A DNA stretch of 64,000 nt from FEN-1297 sp046705645 (GTDB lineage: Bacteria > Bacteroidota > Ignavibacteria > Ignavibacteriales > Ignavibacteriaceae): the NCBI GenBank assembly GCA_046705645.1, contig JBJKQE010000016.1, positions 1 to 64,000 on the forward strand, written 5' to 3'. Positions 15,922 through 24,222 of the stretch are shown piece after piece. Below the pieces are notes generated by a model that did not search any database, was not told where the DNA came from, and saw nothing but the letters and a program-made list of their open reading frames with translations. The translations under genes and the position numbers were made by a program. Within the stretch, counting starts at the first letter, position 1. The number at the start of each line of letters is the position of its first letter.

Positions 15922-17850
15922 TTAATCAACCTCCAGAAGTTTTAGTTTTCTCCGTGCACTGTAGTTTGCAGTTGAATATTTAATTGAGCTCTTATAAGCT
16001 TTTACTGCAGCGGCTGGGTTTAATTGATCCTGATATATGTCTCCAAGTGTTTCATAGTAATTTGAGCTGAAAGGGCAGATATGAATTGCTTCCATCATTG
16101 CCTGTTTAGCTTTTTCATACTTCTTAAGAGACATATAAACTTTTGCCATCTGGTAATGATACTCCGGTTCCGACGGGTTATGCCTTATTATTTGATTGTA
16201 AGTGTCTTCCCATTTATTAAAATCCGATAATGCAAGATACATATCTGCAAGTTCTTTATATGCATCGTATGAATAATTGTTTTTACAATACTTTGAGATT
16301 AATTGCAATACCTTTGTATTGTCCGTGCTTCGATAAGATGCAACCCTCTCTTTTAAATAAACAATACCCCAAACATCGGGAAATTTTTTATAACCTTCGT
16401 TTAAGGTTTCAATGAACTTAGAGCGGTTATCTTTTAAAAAGTAATAAGTAGATTTTGCTTCGTATAGTTCGGGAGATTCGGGGATAGCGGACATCAATCT
16501 CTCATAAATACTTATATATTTTTCCCGTTCATTATTTTTTTCGGCATGCATAAGTCTTAGAAACAATGCTTCCGGAATATCATCTTTTATATCGCATATT
16601 TTTTCGCTGATATTATAAAGTTCGGTTACATTTCTTTCTTTACTATAAAGAGAAAGCAACGCATACAATACCATTAAGTTATCCGGGTTTTTCTTTAGCA
16701 CATTTTGTAACATTTCTTCTGCTTTATCCAAATTTTCGTTGGATAGATAAAATTGCGAAAGCAGGATATAGTTTTCAATGTAATCGGGATGTTCTTTTAT
16801 TTTTTCTTTAAAATATTCTTCATAAGGAGAATTTGTTATTGTTGATTTAACATTGGAATTATGATTATAATTTTTTGATGCTGTAGAATATTTTAAATCA
16901 TTTAAAGGAAATCCGTTATCATCCGTGACTCTTACAAGGAAATTACAATTATTAATATCCGAATATCCGACTTTTATAAGTAGCCTGTTCCAGCCTTTTT
17001 GAAGAGTTGTTTTAATAATATATGCATCAAGTTCGGTATTACGCTCTTCAAATTTTTCTGAAATTAAATGATCGTTAAGATATGCCCGGTACGATCCCGA
17101 GACGCCGATTCTTATCTCCGCTGTTTGTTCCTTTGGCGAATAGACAAATGTATTGCCATAGAATACCGAGTTAACAGTTTGAAAATAACTTGTAAAATCT
17201 ATCCAGTAATCTTTTCGCAATTTGTAGATATTAAACCAGTGCACTTGCATACTGTCTTTGCCGGTATAAATAATATTTTGATTAAATTCCTCTTCGGGTC
17301 CGTATTTATGGTAATATCCTAATGCGGAAATATTTCCAAAAGGTCCTATAACACTCCAGTCTTTTACCGCACCGATTTGATTAAAATAATATTCCGCTTT
17401 TTTAAAATCGTTATTATTTAAATATAAATTTCCCAGTCTTTCGCATGCCACAGCTTTAATAAGCCCGTCTTCATTGTTTTCCGATGCTTTCTTAAGCCAA
17501 TACAATAGTCCGGATTCTTTTTGAGTTACTCTATTTAAATAAATTTCGTCTCCTGTTAAAGCATAAATATATGGTTCCGGTTTATCAGCCGACTCAATTG
17601 TTTTATTACAATATTCAACCATTTTATCTATTTCCAGTTTTACATTGTATAAATAAAAAAGTCCAACGTTTGCTCTAAAAGAATTCGGGGTTTTAGACTC
17701 AGAAAGAAACTGATCTTCAGCTTTAGAAAAATTTCCTGAATAAAAATTATCATAGGCTTGCTTAATTTTATCCTGGCAATTGATTTTTACCGAAGCCGAT
17801 AAATAAATTATAATAAATAATAAAAAACTAAGTGTATTGCTTTTTATCAT
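15922..17850 (-). CDS. Secreted TPR protein, truncated paralog of the downstream gene
   Basis: A 642-aa exported protein closely aligned end to end with residues 1-640 of the adjacent 1248-aa protein: the same signal peptide context (ending INCQDKIKQAY), the same beta-sandwich (IRIGVSGSYRAYLNDHLIS, WNRLLIKVGYSD) and the same TPR array ending ARRKLKLLEVD. It stops just where DUF3857 begins in the paralog, so the catalytic part is absent. A longer ORF opens at 17967, but its first 39 residues are not signal-like. The ATG at 17850 has AGGGAG at good spacing and gives a signal peptide matching the paralog, so I chose it. It is probably a tandem duplicate that lost, or never gained, the enzyme domain, and may act as a scaffold or binding partner of its neighbour. 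Confidence 0.85.
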   Translation of the reverse strand: MIKSNTLSFLLFIIIYLSASVKINCQDKIKQAYDNFYSGNFSKAEDQFLSESKTPNSFRANVGLFYLYNVKLEIDKMVEYCNKTIESADKPEPYIYALTGDEIYLNRVTQKESGLLYWLKKASENNEDGLIKAVACERLGNLYLNNNDFKKAEYYFNQIGAVKDWSVIGPFGNISALGYYHKYGPEEEFNQNIIYTGKDSMQVHWFNIYKLRKDYWIDFTSYFQTVNSVFYGNTFVYSPKEQTAEIRIGVSGSYRAYLNDHLISEKFEERNTELDAYIIKTTLQKGWNRLLIKVGYSDINNCNFLVRVTDDNGFPLNDLKYSTASKNYNHNSNVKSTITNSPYEEYFKEKIKEHPDYIENYILLSQFYLSNENLDKAEEMLQNVLKKNPDNLMVLYALLSLYSKERNVTELYNISEKICDIKDDIPEALFLRLMHAEKNNEREKYISIYERLMSAIPESPELYEAKSTYYFLKDNRSKFIETLNEGYKKFPDVWGIVYLKERVASYRSTDNTKVLQLISKYCKNNYSYDAYKELADMYLALSDFNKWEDTYNQIIRHNPSEPEYHYQMAKVYMSLKKYEKAKQAMMEAIHICPFSSNYYETLGDIYQDQLNPAAAVKAYKSSIKYSTANYSARRKLKLLEVD

Positions 17851-17937
17851 GATTGCTCCCTTTGAACAGTTCTTGGAAAATTGATTTTGGGCCGGAACTT
17901 TTTGAAGCTCCCCATAAAAGTTTTCGTTTCCAACTTT

Positions 17938-17968
17938 TAAAATAAAATTGGAGGGAATTAAATGCAAA
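17938..17968 (-). promoter_or_regulatory. Duplicated promoter block of the TPR paralog
   Basis: On the minus strand TTTG (17968-17965), a 19-bp spacer and TTATTTTA (17945-17938) occupy the same positions as in the copy at 15758-15788. GCTCCCCATAAAA (17907-17919; 15727-15739) and TTAAATGCAAA (17958-17968; 15778-15788) are identical between the copies and 51 bp apart in both. The -7 element is poorer than in the other copy. Confidence 0.45.
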
Positions 17969-18172
17969 GAAAAACAAAAAGAATCTGCCGTTATAGCTTT
18001 GTACGCGCCTTATAATTAAAAGCGGTAGTGATCTTATTTTGTACTATATATTTTTCAAAATCGATTTTAATTATTCTTTAACCTTCCGTGATAATTCCGT
18101 GACTATTAAAATCTAATTTTCTTGCGCAGAGAAAATAGAATTTGTAATAATTAAAATTCAACGGAGAAAAAA

Positions 18173-19219
18173 ATGAAAGTACTATTTTTAAGCTTATTTA
18201 TGGCATTTGTTTTAACATCCTGTTCTAAGACAAAATCTCATATGGAAGCTAAGGATCCGGTAAATAATCAAGACTATATGAGCGCGGTATTTGCCGGCGG
18301 ATGCTACTGGTGTATGGATGCTTCATTTGAAAAATTATCCGGGCTTAAAGATGTAATTTCCGGTTATGCCGAAGGGGTTTCTAATAAATCTGTTACCACC
18401 GGACAAGTTGAAGCGATAAAAGTTATCTACGATCCAAAAATTACCAGCTATGAAGAATTAGTAGATTATTACTGGAAGCAGTTCGATCCGACTGATGCAG
18501 GCGGCTCGTTTTATGACAGAGGTCCGCGATATGAATCTTATATCTTCTATCAGAATATTTCACAAAAAGAATATTCTGAAAAATCAAAACAGCAATTGGA
18601 AACGCTAAACATCTTCAAAAAGCCTATAGCAACCAAGATTGTTAAGTTTACAAATTTTACTCCTGTTAGAGAATCGGAGCAGCATTTTTACGGAAAAAAT
18701 CCCGATAGATATTATTCTTACAGGAAAGCCTCAGGAAGGGATGCATTTATTAAAAGTGTTTGGGGAAATTTAAGTGCAGCTCAATATACTAAGCCGGCAG
18801 AGAAAGTATTAAAAGCGGAATTAACTCCTCTTCAATTTAACGTTACCCAGCATGGAGCAACCGAATTACCTTTTACAAACAAATATGTAAATAACCATAA
18901 AGAGGGAATATATGTTGATATTGTTTCCGGTGAGCCTTTGTTCAGTTCAACTGATAAATATAATTCCGGTTCCGGCTGGCCAAGTTTTACAAAACCAATT
19001 GACAGTTATTTTATAATTAAAAAGACCGATACCTCCGATGGAATGGTTAGAGTTGAGGTCAGCGGAAAAGAATCAGGATCGCATCTTGGGCATGTTTTTG
19101 ATGACGGCCCTTCACCGACTGACCTAAGATATTGTATCGATTCAGCTGCGTTAAGATTTATTCCTAAGGATAGTCTTGCACAGCAAGGTTACGGCGAATA
19201 TTCATATTTATTTAAATAA
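18173..19219 (+). CDS. msrAB: Peptide methionine sulfoxide reductase MsrA-MsrB fusion lipoprotein
   Basis: A 348-aa protein that repairs both stereoisomers of methionine sulfoxide. A lipobox (LTSC, Cys17) places it at the membrane outside the cytoplasm. The MsrA domain (about 36-190) has AGGCYWCMDASFEK with the catalytic Cys44 followed by Cys47, GYAEG and QFDPTDAGGSFYDRGPRY. The MsrB domain (about 210-345) has SGSGWPSFTKP, SHLGHVFDDGP and RYCIDSAALRF, whose Cys (about 321) is the MsrB nucleophile. The two CxxC zinc motifs of many MsrB proteins are absent, as in the zinc-free PilB-like forms. A Met-rich secreted protein is encoded 28 bp downstream, probably in the same operon. Confidence 0.93.
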   Translation: MKVLFLSLFMAFVLTSCSKTKSHMEAKDPVNNQDYMSAVFAGGCYWCMDASFEKLSGLKDVISGYAEGVSNKSVTTGQVEAIKVIYDPKITSYEELVDYYWKQFDPTDAGGSFYDRGPRYESYIFYQNISQKEYSEKSKQQLETLNIFKKPIATKIVKFTNFTPVRESEQHFYGKNPDRYYSYRKASGRDAFIKSVWGNLSAAQYTKPAEKVLKAELTPLQFNVTQHGATELPFTNKYVNNHKEGIYVDIVSGEPLFSSTDKYNSGSGWPSFTKPIDSYFIIKKTDTSDGMVRVEVSGKESGSHLGHVFDDGPSPTDLRYCIDSAALRFIPKDSLAQQGYGEYSYLFK

Positions 19220-19247
19220 AAATTTAATTAAATGAAGGAGTAATAAA

Positions 19248-19622
19248 ATGAAAACTAAATTATCAGTAATGCCTATTTTGTTCTTTATGTTTTTTGCAGC
19301 AGCAGGATTTTCACAATCAATGAATAAAATGGATAATATGAAAAAGGATTCAACTAAAATGACTCATCATATGAAAATGAAAAAGAATAGTATGATGAAA
19401 TCTGAAAAGAGTATGGCAAAGAAAGGTGAAATGGCTCATAATAAAATGATGATGGATTCAAATAAAAAAATGAACAGTAAAAAGATGATGATGGAAAATA
19501 AGAGCAAGATGAAATCAGGAAAGAAAATGATGAAAGATAAAATGATAAAAAAATCCGGAAATATGGAAAAGATGAAAATGAATGATACAACAAAATCTAT
19601 GCGTAAGATGAAGAATATGTGA
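19248..19622 (+). CDS. Secreted Met/Lys-rich small protein
   Basis: A 124-aa protein: signal peptide MKTKLSVMPILFFMFFAAAGFSQ, then about 101 residues of low complexity with about 27 Met and 30 Lys, arranged as KM, MM, MMM and MKM clusters with scattered Asn, Ser and two adjacent His. No folded domain is recognisable. It resembles the Met-Lys-Asp pentapeptide-repeat type of small exported proteins. It has an AAGGAG ribosome binding site and starts 28 bp after msrAB. Because it follows a methionine sulfoxide reductase, a role as a reversible oxidant sink repaired by MsrAB is a reasonable inference. Met-rich copper or silver binding is the main alternative. Codon bias (ATG AAA/AAG) makes the reverse strand look open, but that antisense frame is an artefact. 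Confidence 0.82.
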   Translation: MKTKLSVMPILFFMFFAAAGFSQSMNKMDNMKKDSTKMTHHMKMKKNSMMKSEKSMAKKGEMAHNKMMMDSNKKMNSKKMMMENKSKMKSGKKMMKDKMIKKSGNMEKMKMNDTTKSMRKMKNM

Positions 19623-19657
19623 GTTAAAATTTTCTTTTAGTCATTTCTTTTCGATTT

Positions 19658-19681
19658 GGAGGCGTGTAGCCACACGTCTCC
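19658..19681. terminator. Hairpin terminator after the Met-rich gene
   Basis: A 10-bp stem GGAGGCGTGT (19658-19667) / ACACGTCTCC (19672-19681) with one G-U pair and an AGCC loop, 35 bp after the stop codon. No long T-run follows, so termination may be weak. The ends and loop match the hairpin at 7904-7933. Confidence 0.55.
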
Positions 19682-19910
19682 TAAATATTTAAACAATCCC
19701 GGCTCAACCACCAGCCATCATGTATTTTCAAATAGTAATATTGCCGTTCATCCATTCAAATATGCAGATTAAACTATTAATTGCTTAATGCACTGTATTT
19801 TCTATTAGCTTTTTACATTATTTTTGACAACGATAATAATTTCAATCCATCAAATGAGCACCAATACTTTAATATTTAAATAAATTTATTAATCTATGAA
19901 GAGGGATTCT

Positions 19911-22900
19911 ATGAAAAAATTGACCTACCTATTTGTGCTTTTGGTTTTATTTTCCTGCCAGGTTTTAATTAAAGCTCAAGTTGACGCAAGAATAATGCAA
20001 TATCCCGACGTATCAAAGACTCAAATCGTTTTTGCATATGCCGGCGATCTTTGGGTAGTATCAAAAGACGGAGGAGTAGCTAACAGATTGACGACACCGC
20101 CCGGACCCGAATTATTTCCTAAGTTTTCACCCGATGGTTCCCATATTGCTTTCAGCGGAAATTACGAAGGTAATATTGATGTTTATGTAATACCATCTGA
20201 AGGTGGTCTCCCTGTGAGAGTTACACACCAGGGAATGCCGGACAGAATGGTTTGCTGGTATCCTGATGGAAAACATTTGTTATATGCATCATCTATGGAA
20301 AGCGGCAAGCAAAGGTTTGATCAATTTTATAAAGTATCTCTCGAAGGAGGAATGCCTGAAAAATTAATTATTCCGTATGGCGAATTTGCTTCGTTATCCC
20401 CTGACGGCAAATCAATTGCATATACACCTAAGTCAAGAGCATTCCGTACATGGAAAAGATACCGAGGCGGGTGGGCTGCTGATATTTGGATATTTAATTT
20501 TGACAAAGGTACTGCACAAAACATAACCGATAATCCTGCTAATGATGAATTCCCGATGTGGCATGGAAGAACAATTTATTTTCTATCTGATAGAGGAAAA
20601 GATGAGAGAGCAAATATTTGGTCATATAATCTTGTTACTAAGCAGACAAAACAAATAACTAATTTCACAGATTTTGATATTCATTTTCCCTCTCTTGGAC
20701 CTGACGATATAGTTTTTGAAGCTGGAGGAGAACTCTATCTACTTGATCTTGCTACGGAAAAATATCATGAAGTGAAAGTAGAAGTAGTTACTGATGAACT
20801 TACCTTAATGCCGAAATCTGAAAATGTTGAAAAGAAAATAGAAAGTTTTAATCTATCTCCGGACGGCAAGCGCGGTATTTTTGAGGCGAGAGGAGATTTA
20901 TTTTCTGTTCCGGCAGAAAAGGGAAATGTTGTCGACTTAACAAATACTTCAGGTTATGCTGAAAGATATCCTTCATGGTCACCTAACGGAAAGTATATTT
21001 CATATTGGAGCGATAGATCAGGCGAATATGAATTAACACTAAAAGATATGGAAAATCCGTTAAGCAAGGAAAAGAAGTTGACTTCATATGGTCCCGGATT
21101 CAGATATCAAATATACTGGTCGCCCGACGGTAAAAAGATGGCTTTTATAGATAAAGCCATGAACATCTATATTTATAATATGGATAATGATAAAACGACA
21201 AAAGTAGATAAAGAAAAATATTTTTATGAAGGAAACCTGGAAAACTTTACACCCTCTTGGTCATCCGACAGCAGGTATCTTGCTTATCAAAAAGATATGG
21301 ATAATCTTCATAGCGCAATTTATATTTATGATACTAAAGAAGAGAAAACAAACGCTGTTACTCAAGGATATTATAATGATTACCAGCCTTATTTTGATCC
21401 GGACGGAAAATATTTATATTACTTAACAGATCAAACAATGAAACCTCTTTACAGTGGTCTGCAGGGTACTTTTATTTATGCGAACCCCACAAGGATAGCT
21501 GCTGTTACCTTAAGTGCAGCTGAAACTTCTCCAATGGCACCCCAGAACGATACTGTGGCAGTAGCAAAGGATACCACCAAAGGAAAAGAAAAAACCGATT
21601 TAAAGAAAGTTAAAGAGAAAAAAGAAGAAAAGAATAAAGAAGTTAAAATAGATTTCACCGGAATAGAAGATAGATCCGTTCTGCTTCCGCCTGAAGCAGG
21701 AAACTACGGAAATCTTGAAGCTGTTTCAGGTAAAGTAATTTATATGCAATATCCCAATACCGGATCGGCAGAAAAAAAGAAAGCAATTAAATATTATGAT
21801 ATTTCCAAGAGAGAAGAAAAAACAATAGCTGATGGTGTTAACGGATATACTTTATCTGAGGATGGGAAGAAAATTTTAATAGTTAAAGACGGCGGTTATT
21901 ATGTAACAGGTATTGTACCAGAACAAAAGCTTGAAAAGAAGATGCCGACAGATCAAATGGAAATGACAATTAATCCCAGACAGGAATGGCATCAAATATT
22001 TAATGATGTATGGAGATTTGAGCGCGACTTTTTCTATGATCCTAATATGCATGGGGTAAACTGGAATGAAATGCGTGAACGTTACGGCAAACTGATTGAT
22101 TATGCTGTTACCAGATGGGATGTTAATTATATAATAGGAGAATTAATTGGAGAAATAAGTTCATCACATACATACGTTGGAGGCGGCGATGTTCAGCAAT
22201 CCGATAAAAGGTCAGTTGGTTATTTAGGAGTTGATTGGGAACTTTCTAACGGTGCATACAGGATAAAGAAAATAATTAAAGGAGCGCCATGGGATATTGA
22301 CGACAAATCACCTTTGGACCAGCCGGGAGTTAATGTTAAGGAAGGTGATTATATTCTTGCAGTTAACGGAGTAGCTTTGGACGTAACAAAGGATCCGTGG
22401 GCAGCATTTCAAGGATTAGCCGGTAAAACAGTTGAATTAACTATTAACAGCAAGCCAACTATTGAGGGCTCCAGGGAAGTTTATGTTGAAACAATGAAAG
22501 ATGAAACAAGATTAAGAAACCTAGCCTGGATTGAAGCAAACCGTGAATTAGTTGAAAAGCAGACTGATGGTAAAATTGGTTATTTGTATATTCCTGATAC
22601 CGGTATTGAGGGACAAAATGATTTGGTAAAACAATTCCTAGCTCAAGTTGATAAACAAGGATTAATAGTAGATGAAAGATTTAACAACGGCGGTCAAATA
22701 CCGGATAGATTTATTGAACTTTTAAATAGAAAGCCATTAGCCTTTTTTGCGGTTAGAGACGGAGTAGATTGGAAATGGCCTCAGTATGCTGTATTCGGTC
22801 CTAAAGTAATGCTTATAAACGGCTGGAGCGGTTCAGGCGGCGATGCTTTCCCGGATTTCTTTAGGAAAGCGGGATTAGGTAAACTAATCGGTGAAAGAAC

Positions 22901-23168
22901 ATGGGGCGGATTGATTGGTATTTCGGGATCTCCTTCTTTAGTAGATGGAGGATATGTAACGGTTCCAACTTTCAGGCAGTTTAATCCAGACGGTACATGG
23001 TTTGCAGAAGGACATGGCATAGATCCGGATATTAAGGTAGTGGATGATCCGGCACAACTTGCAAAAGGAATTGATCCGCAGTTGGAAGAGGCAATTAAAG
23101 TGGTAATGCGGGAATTGAAAACTAATCCACCCGTAAATCCTAAACAGCCGCCGTATCAAAAGAGATAA
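19911..23168 (+). CDS. Tricorn-like S41 family peptidase with beta-propeller
   Basis: A 1085-aa exported protein. It begins with a signal peptide (KKLTYLFVLLVLFSCQVLIKA) and an N-terminal WD40-like/PD40 beta-propeller (about 30-330) with repeats such as FSPDGSHIAFSGNYEG. A second propeller part follows (to about 550), then a Lys/Glu-rich linker (about 560-590) and the tricorn core domain. A PDZ domain (about 770-850) and the C-terminal S41 protease complete the protein. The serine lies in GWSGSGGDAFPDFF (about 974), and the fold motif GERTWGGLIG follows. Tricorn proteins degrade oligopeptides released by larger proteases, here probably in the periplasm. An in-frame ATG 15 bp upstream exists (19896), but AAGAGGG sits just before the ATG at 19911, which I chose. 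It is followed by its own hairpin terminator. Confidence 0.88.
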   Translation: MKKLTYLFVLLVLFSCQVLIKAQVDARIMQYPDVSKTQIVFAYAGDLWVVSKDGGVANRLTTPPGPELFPKFSPDGSHIAFSGNYEGNIDVYVIPSEGGLPVRVTHQGMPDRMVCWYPDGKHLLYASSMESGKQRFDQFYKVSLEGGMPEKLIIPYGEFASLSPDGKSIAYTPKSRAFRTWKRYRGGWAADIWIFNFDKGTAQNITDNPANDEFPMWHGRTIYFLSDRGKDERANIWSYNLVTKQTKQITNFTDFDIHFPSLGPDDIVFEAGGELYLLDLATEKYHEVKVEVVTDELTLMPKSENVEKKIESFNLSPDGKRGIFEARGDLFSVPAEKGNVVDLTNTSGYAERYPSWSPNGKYISYWSDRSGEYELTLKDMENPLSKEKKLTSYGPGFRYQIYWSPDGKKMAFIDKAMNIYIYNMDNDKTTKVDKEKYFYEGNLENFTPSWSSDSRYLAYQKDMDNLHSAIYIYDTKEEKTNAVTQGYYNDYQPYFDPDGKYLYYLTDQTMKPLYSGLQGTFIYANPTRIAAVTLSAAETSPMAPQNDTVAVAKDTTKGKEKTDLKKVKEKKEEKNKEVKIDFTGIEDRSVLLPPEAGNYGNLEAVSGKVIYMQYPNTGSAEKKKAIKYYDISKREEKTIADGVNGYTLSEDGKKILIVKDGGYYVTGIVPEQKLEKKMPTDQMEMTINPRQEWHQIFNDVWRFERDFFYDPNMHGVNWNEMRERYGKLIDYAVTRWDVNYIIGELIGEISSSHTYVGGGDVQQSDKRSVGYLGVDWELSNGAYRIKKIIKGAPWDIDDKSPLDQPGVNVKEGDYILAVNGVALDVTKDPWAAFQGLAGKTVELTINSKPTIEGSREVYVETMKDETRLRNLAWIEANRELVEKQTDGKIGYLYIPDTGIEGQNDLVKQFLAQVDKQGLIVDERFNNGGQIPDRFIELLNRKPLAFFAVRDGVDWKWPQYAVFGPKVMLINGWSGSGGDAFPDFFRKAGLGKLIGERTWGGLIGISGSPSLVDGGYVTVPTFRQFNPDGTWFAEGHGIDPDIKVVDDPAQLAKGIDPQLEEAIKVVMRELKTNPPVNPKQPPYQKR

Positions 23169-23184
23169 ATTTAAAGTATTTTAC

Positions 23185-23207
23185 AGGGCAAAGAATCTCT
23201 TTGCCCT
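23185..23207 (+). terminator. Hairpin terminator after the tricorn-like peptidase gene
   Basis: A perfect 9-bp stem AGGGCAAAG (23185-23193) / CTTTGCCCT (23199-23207) with an AATCT loop, 16 bp after the stop codon. The T-run is short (TATCTATAA), so strength is uncertain. Confidence 0.6.
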
Positions 23208-23304
23208 TATCTATAATATAACGATTTATTTAAAATAGATTTATTTCAATATTGAATAGAATTAACTAAATTAAAAAATAATTTACACTACATTTGTATT
23301 AATC

Positions 23305-24222
23305 ATGATCGAAATAAATAACATCACAAAAAAGTTTCCTACTGTAACAGCGCTTGATAATGTTACTTTGGAAATAAAAGATAAAGAATTTTTCGGACTG
23401 CTTGGACCAAACGGAGCGGGTAAATCAACTTTAATGAATTTACTTGCAGGTTATCTTGATTCCAGTTCGGGAGAAGTTTTAATTGAGGGAGAAAAAATTA
23501 CTTCCAATAATCTTAAGGTAAAAAAGAAAATAGGATTAGTGCCTCAATCGCTGGCTTTGTACGAAGAGTTATCGGCGCAAGGAAACATGGAAATTTTCGG
23601 CTCTTTATTCGGGTTGGAAAAGAAATCTTTGCAATATGCAATAGCGGAAAAACTAAATATGGTGGGATTGTTTGACAGGAAGAATGATAAGGTACAAACA
23701 TTTTCAGGCGGAATGAAAAGACGGTTAAATCTTGCCGCTTCCATTTTACATGATCCGCAAATAATTTTATGCGATGAACCTACGGTGGGGATTGACCCTC
23801 AATCGCGAAATGCAATTTTCGATTATCTTGAAAAATTAAACGAAGCCGGGAAAACAATTATTTATACAACTCATTATATGGAAGAAGCAGAAAGGCTTTG
23901 CTCAAGAGTTGCAATTATAGATTTCGGACATATTATTTCCAAGGGAACCTTACAGCAATTAATCGACAGCCTGAAATTTAAGCAGACAATTACCATTGAT
24001 AAAAATTACGAAACCGAAAGACACACCCCACTCTTTAAAACATTCGGCACTTTGTCTGATCATGAAAATAATTTTGAATTGCTTCCTACGGACGGGCTGA
24101 AACTTTCATCGTTTTATATTGCGATGGAAGAAAACGGGATAAATTATTCTTCCATAAATATAAAAAAACCGTCTCTTGAATCTTTATTCCTTAATTTAAC
24201 CGGAAGGAGCTTAAGAGATTGA
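23305..24222 (+). CDS. ABC-2 type transporter ATP-binding protein
   Basis: A 305-aa ATPase subunit. Visible motifs: Walker A GPNGAGKST (about 35-43), Q-loop LVPQSLALYEEL, signature FSGGMKRRL (about 134-142), Walker B IILCDEPTVGID, and switch His in TTHYMEE. The C-terminal 90 residues contain the extension usual for ABC-2 export ATPases (NatA/CcmA-like). It pairs with the permease that starts inside its stop codon. Together they would drive ATP-dependent export of an unknown compound, or of Na+, a drug or lipid. Confidence 0.92.
   Translation: MIEINNITKKFPTVTALDNVTLEIKDKEFFGLLGPNGAGKSTLMNLLAGYLDSSSGEVLIEGEKITSNNLKVKKKIGLVPQSLALYEELSAQGNMEIFGSLFGLEKKSLQYAIAEKLNMVGLFDRKNDKVQTFSGGMKRRLNLAASILHDPQIILCDEPTVGIDPQSRNAIFDYLEKLNEAGKTIIYTTHYMEEAERLCSRVAIIDFGHIISKGTLQQLIDSLKFKQTITIDKNYETERHTPLFKTFGTLSDHENNFELLPTDGLKLSSFYIAMEENGINYSSINIKKPSLESLFLNLTGRSLRD

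Noticed and set aside
17851..17967. Extended N-terminus of the TPR paralog starting at 17967
   Set aside because: The extra 39 residues lack signal character, and the ATG at 17850 has AGGGAG and aligns with the paralog.
19354..19593. Minus-strand 79-aa ORF opposite the Met-rich gene
   Set aside because: It is an artefact of the ATG/AAA-rich coding strand, giving a Ser/Tyr/Phe-rich antisense frame with no start signal.
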